Below are positions 16,427 through 25,830 of a stretch of DNA of 64,000 nt, piece by piece. How positions within the stretch are numbered: the stretch's first letter is position 1; every line of letters starts with the position of its first letter. The stretch comes from Phycisphaerae bacterium (GTDB lineage Bacteria; Planctomycetota; Phycisphaerae; UBA1845; CAIVHJ01). The stretch is taken from contig JAJVHX010000015.1 in NCBI GenBank assembly GCA_022072405.1, positions 1 through 64,000 of the forward strand. The letters run 5' to 3'. Position numbers and translations under genes: made by a program. The notes under the pieces are model-generated. The model saw only the letters and a program-made list of their open reading frames with translations, made no database searches and was not told the DNA's origin.

Positions 16427-18184
16427 TCAGTTGGCATCGGGTGGCGGCTGCAGCGGTTCGTGCGGTTGATGACGTTGCTGCCAGGTGGTCGCCATTCCGG
16501 CCACCAGCTCAAAGGGTATGATCAGTTCACCGGTAATCCAATCATCATTTCGGGTAATACCCACAATCAACGGTGTTTCGAGTGCCGCAGTACGATAAGG
16601 GAATGTTTCAGCCAAGCCCTGGCGGCGCGCCAGCTGCCGACCGACCGCCAGCATTTCGTCCGGTTCGATGGTCAGGCAGAGCGACGGTGGAGCAGAGAGC
16701 AGGGCGACCGCCTGCACATAACCGCTCTGGCGGCCGAGGCTGCTGGCGGGGTCGGCCTGATGGCTCAGAAGCTGGCCCATCTGTCGCGCCTGCCCGCCGA
16801 CGCAAATTGCAATGTGCTGCTGATCAATCGCCACCAGTTGGACAACGCAGTGCGGTCCCCAGGCGGCCCAGTAATTGATCACGCTCACCGGTGGAGCAGC
16901 GACCGGTTGGGAGGCGGCTGCCGGCGGATCGATGGTCAGTTGATCGATCGGTTTATTCAGGATGGAATCAGCGGCAGGGAGATATTGCACTCGACCGATT
17001 AATTTATTGGCCTGCGGTGCGACGAAAAGCTGATCGTTGATCAGGCCTGCTGCGGATTGCAGCTCGGCCAGCCATACGGTCGCATCCGCCACCTGGATCA
17101 CCCCCATCAGGCAAATGGTGCCCTCCGGGCTTTCCGGGATGGCTACCACACCCCACGATCCACCCACCACACCGGAGATCAAGCGGATCAGTTTCTGCCG
17201 CAGGGTCTGCAGAGTGGGAACAGTGGTTGCCGCAGTAACGACGGGTGTGTCGAAGAGGCGATTGAACTCGCCGGCGAGGGCCTGTGCCTGGCTGGCCTGC
17301 CAACGACCAGCCACCGTAAACAGGTAAGGCTGTGTCGGCAGGAGGTTCAACAGCTCGAACTTCTCCGCCGGCGGCAGTTGCAGCAGTGTGTCCCAAACAG
17401 AAGCGGACTGCGGTTGCAGCAGCAGGCGAATCCGCAGCCGGCTGGGATTGAGATCAACGAGCAGCAGCGCGATATCATTCTGCATCAGCCAGGCAGCAGG
17501 TGAACTCAGCAGCGTGTCGTGATTGATAAAGAGTGCGGAAGTATCGAGCGTCGGTTGCAACTGCTCGAGCCATTCCCGGCCGGCGGATGATTGGCGAACC
17601 GCAGCCAGATTCACCCACGCGCTCAGGTCGGCGGTTGTCCATTCCGCCGTTAATTTTACCGGCCAGGATTTGAGCAGACCCTTCTCCGCCTGCAAGTAGC
17701 GGCGGAGTGCTTCCACATTGGAACCCATGGCGACGTATTGATCACATTGTGCGACCCAGGTGGGACCCCAACTCAGAGTGGTCTGCCAGATCTGTTCGTC
17801 GATCGCGGTGGCTTGGTGCGCTGTTCGCCATTGCGCGAATTCGCGACAGGGGAAGAGCAGAATCGCCGATGGGCCTATTTGATCCACTGTGTCGGCTGGT
17901 TGAAAAACAATATAGAACCGACCCCCCAGATCGATGTGATCACCCAGTTGCAGGCGGGTCTGGAGTAACTCCTGCAGCCGGAAAACCGGCACCTGCAATT
18001 GCTGTATCCAGACCGCCAGCTTTTCATCCAGCTGGGCCAGTTGTTGCACCTGCACCACTGCCCAGGCGTCTGCGGGCAGAATATTATCCGATGGGGTATT
18101 TTGGGCGGTAACGGCGGCTGGCAGTCCCAGTAGTACCATCAGAGCTACGTTCATTGACCTGCTTCGTTTCAGCAGTGCGTTCAT
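16427..18184 (-). CDS. Hypothetical exported protein (large, planctomycete type)
   Basis: This 585-residue protein has an N-terminal signal peptide (to about residue 28, AAVTAQ). The mature chain has alternating Trp/Gln/Leu-rich segments, and a NILPADAWAVVQVQQLAQLDEKL opening resembles secreted planctomycete proteins of the DUF3352-like kind. A Pro/Ala linker lies around residue 410. No enzymatic motif is visible and the C-terminus is Pro-rich. It is divergent from larE, with a short shared upstream region. Its role is unknown. Confidence 0.55.
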   Translation of the reverse strand: MNALLKRSRSMNVALMVLLGLPAAVTAQNTPSDNILPADAWAVVQVQQLAQLDEKLAVWIQQLQVPVFRLQELLQTRLQLGDHIDLGGRFYIVFQPADTVDQIGPSAILLFPCREFAQWRTAHQATAIDEQIWQTTLSWGPTWVAQCDQYVAMGSNVEALRRYLQAEKGLLKSWPVKLTAEWTTADLSAWVNLAAVRQSSAGREWLEQLQPTLDTSALFINHDTLLSSPAAWLMQNDIALLLVDLNPSRLRIRLLLQPQSASVWDTLLQLPPAEKFELLNLLPTQPYLFTVAGRWQASQAQALAGEFNRLFDTPVVTAATTVPTLQTLRQKLIRLISGVVGGSWGVVAIPESPEGTICLMGVIQVADATVWLAELQSAAGLINDQLFVAPQANKLIGRVQYLPAADSILNKPIDQLTIDPPAAASQPVAAPPVSVINYWAAWGPHCVVQLVAIDQQHIAICVGGQARQMGQLLSHQADPASSLGRQSGYVQAVALLSAPPSLCLTIEPDEMLAVGRQLARRQGLAETFPYRTAALETPLIVGITRNDDWITGELIIPFELVAGMATTWQQRHQPHEPLQPPPDAN

Positions 18185-18299
18185 TACCGTGATTCTCCTA
18201 CCTGGGGCTGGAATTCACCTCCGCCATTGTCTCAAAGAACGAGGTCTCCTACAATCTAAGCAATCGATCGAATCAATCACAGGCCCCAGGACCACCCCC

Positions 18300-19145
18300 A
18301 TGCTGGACGAAAGGCTGCAGGTGAAGTATAGCCGGATGCAATCACTCCTGCGCGAGCTGGAGAGTGTGGTGGTGGCCTTTTCCGGCGGGGTGGATTCGGC
18401 AGTAGTGCTGAAGGTGGCGGTGGATGTACTGGGGCGGGAGCGGGTTCTGGCGGTCACCAGTCGCAGCTCCAGCGTGGCCCAATCGGAATTGGACGATGCT
18501 CGGCGGGTGGTGCAGTGGGTCGGGGTGGCCCATGAGCTGATCGAGACGAAGGAATTTGCGGACGAAAACTACCTGGCCAATCCAACCAACCGCTGCTATT
18601 ACTGCAAAACCGCACTTTACGATCAGATGCAATCTTATCTGCGCAGGGGTCGGTATCGAACGCTGGTGAATGGCACCAACGCGGATGATCTCGGAGACTG
18701 GCGACCGGGTTTGCTGGCGGCCAGCGAACGGGCGGTGCGTGCCCCGCTGGCGGAGTCGGGCATGACCAAGGCGGAGGTTCGGCAACTCGCTGCGGCGCTG
18801 AATCTGTCGCTGCATGACAAACCGGCCAGCCCCTGCCTTTCCAGCCGGGTGCAATATGGCGAACGCATCACGCCCGCCAAACTATCTCGCATCGAACAGG
18901 CGGAGCAGGTATTACGCGCCTACGGTTTTCGGGAATGTCGAGTTCGCCATCATGACCAGCTGGCCCGGATTGAAGTCGCCGCCGGGGAAGTGGGTCGATT
19001 GCTGCAACCGGAGTTACGACAGACGATTGACGCCGCATTGCGGGAGCTGGGCTATCAATATGTGACGGTCGATCTGCGCGGATTTCGCAGCGGCAGTATG
19101 AATGAATCGGTGGCCCTGACGATCTCCAGCACCAGCCGAACCTGA
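18300..19145 (+). CDS. larE: LarE-type ATP-dependent sacrificial sulfur transferase
   Basis: The ATG at 18300 begins MLDERLQVKY; the longer frame upstream is not protein-like. The product has the PP-loop SGGVDS near residue 25 and a length near 280, fitting LarE. This enzyme adds sulfur to a pyridine dinucleotide while building the nickel-pincer cofactor of lactate racemase. Cysteines in NRCYYCKTALY and PASPCLSSR give a three-Cys set, which I associate with the [4Fe-4S] type rather than the single sacrificial-Cys type. No larA, larB or larC is visible nearby, so the pathway link is by family only. Confidence 0.85.
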   Translation: MLDERLQVKYSRMQSLLRELESVVVAFSGGVDSAVVLKVAVDVLGRERVLAVTSRSSSVAQSELDDARRVVQWVGVAHELIETKEFADENYLANPTNRCYYCKTALYDQMQSYLRRGRYRTLVNGTNADDLGDWRPGLLAASERAVRAPLAESGMTKAEVRQLAAALNLSLHDKPASPCLSSRVQYGERITPAKLSRIEQAEQVLRAYGFRECRVRHHDQLARIEVAAGEVGRLLQPELRQTIDAALRELGYQYVTVDLRGFRSGSMNESVALTISSTSRT

Positions 19146-19146
19146 A

Positions 19147-19171
19147 GCCCTCGAATTTGAGGGCGTCTTTT
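19147..19171 (+). terminator. Rho-independent terminator after larE
   Basis: GCCCTC (19147-19152) and GAGGGC (19159-19164) form a 6-bp stem followed by GTCTTTT. It starts 2 nt after the larE stop. Confidence 0.55.
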
Positions 19172-19228
19172 GATACGATGAAACAGCAAGGACGACCCTA
19201 ACCCATTACGGCAGTTGTGAGTCACGTT

Positions 19229-19621
19229 ATGGCAACCAGTAAGGCGGAAGGTGACAAGGTCAAGGTCAAGTGCGGTTGCGGGGCGGTGCTGATGGCTCCC
19301 AAGAAGGCCATCGGCAAAAAGGTCAAATGCCCCAAGTGCAAGAAAGTGCTGACCGTGCCCGACCCCGGTTCCACCGTGGACCGCATGATCTATTCGCTGG
19401 GTGACGAGGAGTACAACCGCCCACCGCTGGAAGAACAGCCGCCTCCGCCTCCGCCGGTGGTCACGCCTCATGGCACCAAGCTCTGCCCGCGCTGTAATGC
19501 CGAACTGGCCGCCGTCGCCGTCTTCTGCGTCAAATGCGGTTATCATCTGGAGACGGGACTGGCCGTCGGCGGCGCCACCAAAAGAGAAAGTTTCTTTTCA
19601 AAAATCTTCAAGAAAAAGTAA
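19229..19621 (+). CDS. Double zinc-ribbon protein with proline linker
   Basis: The 130-residue product (ATG at 19229; an in-frame GTG at 19217 is also possible) has a ribbon KCGCG...KCPKCKK (about residues 14-36), a PPPPPPP linker and a second ribbon CPRCNAEL...FCVKCGYHLE. A basic FFSKIFKKK tail ends it. It has no signal peptide or membrane segment. A linked ribbon pair plus basic tail could bind nucleic acid or membrane, but this is not shown. It is probably a separate unit after the larE terminator. Confidence 0.65.
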   Translation: MATSKAEGDKVKVKCGCGAVLMAPKKAIGKKVKCPKCKKVLTVPDPGSTVDRMIYSLGDEEYNRPPLEEQPPPPPPVVTPHGTKLCPRCNAELAAVAVFCVKCGYHLETGLAVGGATKRESFFSKIFKKK

Positions 19622-19752
19622 GCTGCGGACCTCTGCCAACTTCTCTCATCACGCCTCCGTTATTTTGCCGATATCACCTGGGCAGCGGGTGGGGTTCGGG
19701 CGCGGATAATTCACTCTCCCGGCTGCCGGTCATTGCTGAATTGAATATTGAG

Positions 19753-19768
19753 GTGATTTCAAAATCAC
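19753..19768. repeat. Short palindrome GTGATTTCAAAATCAC
   Basis: GTGATTT and AAATCAC are 7-bp inverted arms. The same TTCAAAATCAC segment precedes the REP-like copies at 480 and 16343, but here it sits beside a family 2 element. It may be a modular piece shared by both repeat types. Confidence 0.4.
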
Positions 19769-19772
19769 ATAT

Positions 19773-19899
19773 TAGCGCGGATTTAGTTTTTATGTATAGG
19801 GTCGTCGAGGTGCCACGGTTTCATCAGTAGTGGCCAAAGATCACACGACTCATAGAGCCGTGGCACACCGGACGGAACCGTTAAAGTTAAATCGCGCTA
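19773..19899. repeat. GTGCCACGG hairpin element (family 2), copy C
   Basis: The outer inverted arms are TAGCGCGGATTTA (19773-19785) and TAAATCGCGCTA (19888-19899), differing by one base insertion. The inside holds GTGCCACGG near 19811 and GAGCCGTGGCAC near 19856. The size is 127 bp. It is intergenic between two zinc-ribbon genes. Confidence 0.65.
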
Positions 19900-19903
19900 G
19901 CCA

Positions 19904-19929
19904 CGCGCGGGCTGAAGCCCGCGGCTCTT
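19904..19929 (+). repeat. REP-like palindrome, family 1
   Basis: CGCGCGGGCTGAAGCCCGCGGCTCTT has perfect GCGGGCT/AGCCCGC arms. It lies 4 nt after family 2 copy C, so two repeat types are stacked. Confidence 0.75.
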
Positions 19930-19985
19930 ACCATATGGTGGCGTGCTGGGTTATTTCAGATCGCCGGGCGATCAGGAAGTGAGCT

Positions 19986-20171
19986 ATGACACCGACCCAA
20001 ACGGAAGTAGCGGTACGCTGTTTTTGCGGAAATCGATTAAGCTTTGCCAAAGCCACCCGCAAACAGGTGATCTGCGAAAAATGTCATCAACCCTTGCCCA
20101 TGAAGGCCATCCGTCAGGCGCTGGCGGTGACGGCTGAGGCGAAGACGCGCAAGCCCCTGCTCACCGTTTGA
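19986..20171 (+). CDS. Small zinc-ribbon protein
   Basis: This 61-residue protein has a CFCG pair (C12, C14) and a CEKC pair (C29, C32), so one CxC/CxxC zinc ribbon fills half the chain. The C-terminal part is a short basic helix. The CxC knuckle matches that of the 19229 gene, so the two may belong to one planctomycete family. It is convergent with glgP, only 27 nt apart. Confidence 0.5.
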   Translation: MTPTQTEVAVRCFCGNRLSFAKATRKQVICEKCHQPLPMKAIRQALAVTAEAKTRKPLLTV

Positions 20172-20198
20172 AGCCACTCATCAGTGCCGCAGCATGAA

Positions 20199-22688
20199 TT
20201 AATGGGGTATTTCGCCGTCCAGCGGGAGCGGCGACACCTGCCAGATTTTTTCGGCATACTCGCGAATGGCGCGATCGCTGGAAAAATAACCCATGTGAGC
20301 GATGTTCTTAATGGTGGCCCGGGTCCAGGCGTCTGGTTTCTGCCACAAGGTATCAACGCGCTGCTGTGCTTCCAAATAGGATTCGATATCGGCCATCAGC
20401 AGGTAATGATCGCGATCATGCGTCAACCAGTTGAAGACCGGGCGGTGCAAGTCGGGCTGGCCTCGATTGAATTCGCCGTCGCGAATGGCGTCAAGGGCTT
20501 TGCGCACGGCTGAGTTGGCGCTGTACAGATGCCACGGGTCATGGCACAGCCGCCGCTGGGCCACCTCTTCTGCCGTTAATCCGAACAGGAAAAAGTTATC
20601 CGCTCCGACGCGCTCACGGATTTCGATATTGGCTCCGTCGAGTGTACCGATAGTCAGCGCTCCATTGAGAGCGAATTTCATGTTGCTGGTTCCGGACGCT
20701 TCCATGCCGGCGGTGGAGATCTGCTGCGACAGGTCGGCGGCCGGGACAATCATCTCTGCCAGGGAGACGCGATAGTTGGGCAGAAAAGCGACGCGGAGCT
20801 GATCGCGCATGCGCGGATCAGCATTGATGGTATGGGCGACGTCGTTGATCAGCTTGATGATCAGTTTGGCCTGGCTGTAGGCTGGGGCGCTCTTGCCCCC
20901 GAAAATCACCACGCGCGGCGGCAGGGTGATCTGTTCATCGCGCAGCCGGTGGTAACGGATGATCACCTGCAGTATGTTCAACAATTGACGCTTATATTCA
21001 TGAATGCGTTTGACCTGCACATCAAAGAGGAAATCAGCCGGAGCCCGGATGGCCAGTTTGCGGCCGATCCAATCCGCCAGTCGCTGCTTGTTGCTGCGTT
21101 TGATTTCCTGACATTCCTGATGGAAATCAGTATCGTCGGCGAAGTGTTCCAGTTTCTGCAGTTGGTCCAGATCCGCGGGCCAGTCGCGACCGATCCGCCG
21201 GGTGATGGCCTCGGCCAGCAGGGGATTGCAGGCCAGCAGCCAACGCCGCGGGGTAACGCCGTTGGTGACGTTGTTGAATTTCACTGGCCAGAGATCGGCA
21301 AAATCAGGCACCAGTCGGCTGCGCAGCAGTTCGCTGTGTAACGCCGCTACTCCATTAACGTTTCGACTGCCGCAGATGGCCAGATTGGCCATCCGCACCC
21401 CTTTCTGCGGTGTTTCCTGAATCAGCGACAGACGTTGGACGCGGCCGAGGTTGCCCGGCCAGCGCCCTTCGACTTGTTGTAGAAAACGACGGTTGATTTC
21501 GAAGATGATTTCCAGATGGCGGGGCAGAACACGGCCGAAGATGTGCAGCGGCCAGACTTCCAACGCTTCCGGCAGCAGGGTGTGGTTGGTATAGCCGAAA
21601 GTCGCCGTGGTGATTTCCCAGGCCCGTTCCCATTCCAAGCCGCGCTCATCGACAAAAATACGCATTAATTCCGCAATGGCTATCGAGGGGTGAGTGTCGT
21701 TCAGTTGAATCACCGCTTTGTCCGGCAATGCCTCCATCGTCTCATGATGTTTTTCGTAGCGGCGGAGAATATCATAAAGTGTGCAGGCGACGAAGAAATA
21801 TTGCTGGACCAGGCGCAGTTCACGATTGCGTTCCACCTGATCGCTGGGGTAGAGCACCTTGGAGATGGTTTCGGTGAGGGCCTGCTTCTGGACGGCTTCG
21901 ATATAGCCACCGCGATTAAACGCCGCCAGATCGAACGATTCACTGGCTTTGGCGCTCCACAGGCGGAGCATATTGACGGTCGGCGTGCCGTATCCGGGGA
22001 CAGGTATATCGTAGGGTACACCCATCACAATCTGATAACCCAGCCAGGCGGGTCGATAGCGGCCGCCGGCATCCTGCCGGGGTTCCACATAACCGAAAAG
22101 CCGCACCGGGCAGGAAAATTCCGGCCGGACCACTTCCCAGGGGGTGCCATAGCGCAACCAGTAATCCGGTCGCTCCATCTGCCAGCCGTTAACCATCTCC
22201 TGATCGAAAATGCCATATTCATAGCGGATGCCATAACCAAAAGCAGGGTAGTTGAGCGTAGCCAGTGAATCGAGATAACAGGCGGCCAACCGCCCCAGTC
22301 CGCCGTTGCCCAGTCCGGCATCCGGCTCCAGCTCGCAGATTTCATCGATACTTAAACCCAATTCCGCCAGTTTACGGCGGCAGTCATCATACAAGCCGAG
22401 GTTGACCAGATTGGCCCGCAGCAACTGCCCCAGCATGTACTCCATCGATAGATAATAGACCCGCTTGGCGACTGCTCGGGTATGAGCCAGTTGCGTGGTG
22501 ATCTGGCGCTCGAAGAGCAGGTCGCGCACAGCTGTTGCCAGGCTGACGTAACGATCATAGGAGGTCGCGTAGGCCCAGTCTTTGGCCTGGGTGTATTTGA
22601 GATGTTCCAGAAATCGCTCAACCAGCCAGTCGAGCGTCGGATTGGAATTTTGTGGAGTGCGGGTCACCGGGGCTTTGGCAGGGCTCAT
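20199..22688 (-). CDS. glgP: Glycogen/starch phosphorylase
   Basis: This 829-residue protein is full length for the family. It contains GNGGLGRLAACYLDS, the active-site block NDTHPSIAIAELMR and the PLP-binding block SNMKFALNGALTIGTLDGANIE, whose Lys carries the cofactor. It releases glucose-1-phosphate from alpha-1,4-glucans. The N-terminal extension is short, with no sign of an allosteric AMP helix. No other glycogen genes are adjacent. Confidence 0.97.
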   Translation of the reverse strand: MSPAKAPVTRTPQNSNPTLDWLVERFLEHLKYTQAKDWAYATSYDRYVSLATAVRDLLFERQITTQLAHTRAVAKRVYYLSMEYMLGQLLRANLVNLGLYDDCRRKLAELGLSIDEICELEPDAGLGNGGLGRLAACYLDSLATLNYPAFGYGIRYEYGIFDQEMVNGWQMERPDYWLRYGTPWEVVRPEFSCPVRLFGYVEPRQDAGGRYRPAWLGYQIVMGVPYDIPVPGYGTPTVNMLRLWSAKASESFDLAAFNRGGYIEAVQKQALTETISKVLYPSDQVERNRELRLVQQYFFVACTLYDILRRYEKHHETMEALPDKAVIQLNDTHPSIAIAELMRIFVDERGLEWERAWEITTATFGYTNHTLLPEALEVWPLHIFGRVLPRHLEIIFEINRRFLQQVEGRWPGNLGRVQRLSLIQETPQKGVRMANLAICGSRNVNGVAALHSELLRSRLVPDFADLWPVKFNNVTNGVTPRRWLLACNPLLAEAITRRIGRDWPADLDQLQKLEHFADDTDFHQECQEIKRSNKQRLADWIGRKLAIRAPADFLFDVQVKRIHEYKRQLLNILQVIIRYHRLRDEQITLPPRVVIFGGKSAPAYSQAKLIIKLINDVAHTINADPRMRDQLRVAFLPNYRVSLAEMIVPAADLSQQISTAGMEASGTSNMKFALNGALTIGTLDGANIEIRERVGADNFFLFGLTAEEVAQRRLCHDPWHLYSANSAVRKALDAIRDGEFNRGQPDLHRPVFNWLTHDRDHYLLMADIESYLEAQQRVDTLWQKPDAWTRATIKNIAHMGYFSSDRAIREYAEKIWQVSPLPLDGEIPH

Positions 22689-22914
22689 GGGGTTATCTCC
22701 GTAGCGGATATTTTATCCGAAACATTTCCGGCGGCTACTGGTGATTTTTTGCGTTTGCTGCGGACCATTAAAAGTGGATGTGAAAGGAAATCGGAGCCTA
22801 CATCATCTACTGGATAAGAATATTATTTTAATCAGGCGGGCGCCCACGAGGCCTCCGGCGTATATTGCGCAGGGCGGTTTCAGCTTTTTGGAAAAATGAT
22901 CCGAAATCAATATT

Positions 22915-24738
22915 ATGAAGCGTAATCGACAGGCATCAACCGGACCACTACCGCAATTACGTCAGGCGATGGCGGACCATCAGTCGGGTCGTCTGGAAAG
23001 TGCCGAACAGGCTTATCGGAAAGTGCTGCAGGCTGATCCGCGCCAACCGGATGCACTGCAGCTTTTCGGTATTCTGATGGAGCAGCGGGGTGAGTCTCTG
23101 GAAGCGGAACGACTGATGCGCGCGTCGTTGCAGGTTCAGCCGGCCCAGCCGGTGGTGTGGAGCAATCTGGCCCATCTGCTCTGGAAGCTGGATCGGCTGG
23201 AGGAGGCGGAAGAGTGTACACGGCGGGCACTGGAACTCGATCCATGCCAGGCAGCAGCTTATCTGCACCTGGGTAATATTTTCGCGCGCCGGGCTACGCA
23301 GGATCAGAATCTGCTGCTGCCGGGGTTGCCGCCACCGCCCGATTGGCCGACGGCTGGCCGGCTGGCTCCGGAGATCAAAGAACCTTGTTCCTGCCGGGAA
23401 TTAGCTCGACGAGCCTATCAACGGACCATCGATCTGCAACCCCGACAAGCAGATGCCCATAACAACCTCGGCAATATTTATCATCAGCTCCATCAATCCG
23501 AAGAGGCGATCGCTCATTATCGGCAGGCCCTGCAACTGCAGCCGCGTTATCTGGAAGCCGGGCTTAATCTGGCCAAGGCGCTGGAAGATCTGGGTCGACT
23601 GGCGGAGGCGGAGCAGTTGCTACAGCAATTACGTTCTCAGTATCCGGCGAATACCATCCTGCTGCGGCAACTGAGTCACCTGCGACGGATCGTGCCGGCT
23701 GATGGGTTGCTGGAACCGATGGAACGGATGTGGGCTGATAGTAATTTGAATACGACGGCCCGGATGCACCTGGGTTTTGCTCTGGGCAAAGTACAGGATG
23801 ATCTGGGTAACACGATTGCGGCGTTTGAATATTATTCTGTCGCGAATCGACTGAAACGCAGCAGCTATACGTTTCAACTGAGTGACGCCGACGCCTATTT
23901 ATCGACACTGCAACAGGCCTTTGTGAATTTCTATAAGAACCATTCATCGCGGCAACCGGCCCCGTTGCCTGTGCAAGAGACGATCTCGGCATCGGACCCT
24001 CCTGTGATACCGGTTTTTATCATCGGCATGCCGCGCTCGGGTACGACCCTCGTGGAACAGATTCTGGCGGCTCATTCACAAGTGGCTGCCGGCGGAGAGT
24101 TGGATCACTTGCGGCAGGTGTGCATCGAAGGGGTGCGACGGCTGACGGGGCAATCTCTGCCCCAGGCTTTGGGACGGCTGACGCCGGAACAGTTCACGTT
24201 ACTGCGTGAAGCTTACCTGCAGTTGCTGCACCACCACGCCGCCGGACGACGTTATGTCACGGATAAATTACCGGGCAATTTCCAGTTCGCCGGGCTGATA
24301 CCGGTTCTGTTTCCGGAAGCCCGCATCATCCACTGTCAGCGTGATCCGCTGGACACCTGCTGGTCCATTTATAAAAACTACTTTACCGGTTATCAGCCTT
24401 TTGCCTATGACCTGGCGGAGCTGGGGGGATTTTATGGTTTATACAGACGACTGATGCGCTTCTGGAAAGACCAGTTCGGTGATTTGATCCATGAAATCTC
24501 CTATGAGCAACTGACCGTTGATCAGGAAGCCCAGACCCGCCGCCTGCTGGACTTTTGCGGATTGAACTGGGAAGACTCCTGTCTGCAGTTTCATCAGGCC
24601 CGGACCGTGGTCAGGACGGCGAGCAGTGCCCAGGTTCGCCAGCCGCTCTATCGCACTTCCGTGGCGGCTTGGCAGCGCTACGCTGGACATCTGGGTGAGC
24701 TGATTCAAGCCCTGCCCATTGAGCTGCGCTCGCAGTGA
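22915..24738 (+). CDS. TPR-repeat sulfotransferase
   Basis: This 607-residue protein has an N-terminal half with TPR repeats (about 15-235, with AEQAYRKVLQADPRQPDAL and AHNNLGNIYHQLHQSEEAI). The C-terminal half is a sulfotransferase domain with a 5'-phosphosulfate loop IIGMPRSGTTLVEQIL near residue 372 and a 3'-phosphate region HCQRDPLDTCWSIY near 470. The fusion is known from proteins related to tyrosylprotein sulfotransferase. It would transfer sulfate from PAPS to a peptide or glycan. There is no signal peptide. It stands alone, with no PAPS-synthesis genes near. Confidence 0.85.
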   Translation: MKRNRQASTGPLPQLRQAMADHQSGRLESAEQAYRKVLQADPRQPDALQLFGILMEQRGESLEAERLMRASLQVQPAQPVVWSNLAHLLWKLDRLEEAEECTRRALELDPCQAAAYLHLGNIFARRATQDQNLLLPGLPPPPDWPTAGRLAPEIKEPCSCRELARRAYQRTIDLQPRQADAHNNLGNIYHQLHQSEEAIAHYRQALQLQPRYLEAGLNLAKALEDLGRLAEAEQLLQQLRSQYPANTILLRQLSHLRRIVPADGLLEPMERMWADSNLNTTARMHLGFALGKVQDDLGNTIAAFEYYSVANRLKRSSYTFQLSDADAYLSTLQQAFVNFYKNHSSRQPAPLPVQETISASDPPVIPVFIIGMPRSGTTLVEQILAAHSQVAAGGELDHLRQVCIEGVRRLTGQSLPQALGRLTPEQFTLLREAYLQLLHHHAAGRRYVTDKLPGNFQFAGLIPVLFPEARIIHCQRDPLDTCWSIYKNYFTGYQPFAYDLAELGGFYGLYRRLMRFWKDQFGDLIHEISYEQLTVDQEAQTRRLLDFCGLNWEDSCLQFHQARTVVRTASSAQVRQPLYRTSVAAWQRYAGHLGELIQALPIELRSQ

Positions 24739-24808
24739 TACACTATCATCCTATTCGCCAGTCGCTATTTGCCACTGACCCCGCTCGTTGCTAAAGTATC
24801 GGCCTCTT

Positions 24809-25816
24809 ATGCACGCATCTCGACGATTACTCTTGCTGTTGCTGATCCAGGTGGTGCTGTGTGGCGGCTGCCTGGGTGATATACGACTGCTGCACTATCG
24901 CAATGACGAACTGCTGGCTAATTATCGCTACCGGCTGGGTGAACAATACCTCACCATCGACGGCTTGCAATATTGTTATCAAGAAATGGGCAGCGGGCCG
25001 ACCTTGCTGATCATCCCCGGACTGGGCACTTCTGTTGATTTCTGGCAGATGAACATTCCGGTGTGGGCCATGCAGTTTCATGTGGTTGCGGTGGATCTGC
25101 CGGGTTTCGGAAAATCAGACAAACCCGATGTGGACTATGAACTCGACTGGCTGTGTGATCGGTTAATTGATTTTATGGATGCCAAGGGGCTGAAGCGGGT
25201 CAATGTTCTGGGCGGATCAATGGGTGGCCACCTGGCGCTGATGCTGGCCATCGATCATCCGCAACGGATCGATAAGGTAATAATGATGGGGGCGACGGGG
25301 GCCTGGGCGTCACCCTCCTGGCCGGTAGATCTCGCCATCCGGCTGCTGTGGAACGAATGGATGGTAGCCGATTTCATGCAGGAGCGCTGGCCGGAAATAT
25401 TCGCGAAGATGTTCAAGCATGAAAACAATGTGTCTCGGCAACTCTTTCGTTACCAGATGGCATTGCGGGCTGGAGACGGAACCTATGATGCCGAGGGTCG
25501 GGCCTCGGCCCGGGCCTTGCGGAGCATCTTCTACACCACCCGCCGCCATGAACTGGATCGGTTGCAGGCGCCGCTGTTGCTGGTGTGGGGGGCTGAGGAC
25601 GAAATTCACCCGCTGGATGATGCCCAATATATCCGTGAACATGTCGAACAATCGCGGCTGGTGGTGGTCACCGACAGCGGCCATGAAGTCATGATTGAAC
25701 AGCCTGCCATTTTCAACCACCTGATCGAGACTTTTCTGCTGGAAGGACTCGGAAAGGTGTCTGACAACTATAGCGAAGCCACTATCGCCAACGCCCGATC
25801 CGCTCTGTTGCCATAA
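24809..25816 (+). CDS. Alpha/beta hydrolase, exported or lipidated
   Basis: The ATG at 24809 gives a clean signal peptide (MHASRRLLLLLLIQVVLCGGC) with a possible but atypical lipobox. The core has the oxyanion stretch LLIIPGLGTSVDFW, the nucleophile S137 in GGSMGG, an acid in GAEDEIHPLD and a His in DSGHEVM. That completes a catalytic triad. It looks like an esterase or C-C hydrolase of the MhpC/BphD type fold; the substrate is unknown. It is 70 nt after the sulfotransferase on the same strand. Confidence 0.8.
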   Translation: MHASRRLLLLLLIQVVLCGGCLGDIRLLHYRNDELLANYRYRLGEQYLTIDGLQYCYQEMGSGPTLLIIPGLGTSVDFWQMNIPVWAMQFHVVAVDLPGFGKSDKPDVDYELDWLCDRLIDFMDAKGLKRVNVLGGSMGGHLALMLAIDHPQRIDKVIMMGATGAWASPSWPVDLAIRLLWNEWMVADFMQERWPEIFAKMFKHENNVSRQLFRYQMALRAGDGTYDAEGRASARALRSIFYTTRRHELDRLQAPLLLVWGAEDEIHPLDDAQYIREHVEQSRLVVVTDSGHEVMIEQPAIFNHLIETFLLEGLGKVSDNYSEATIANARSALLP

Positions 25817-25830
25817 TCCGTATTAACCCA

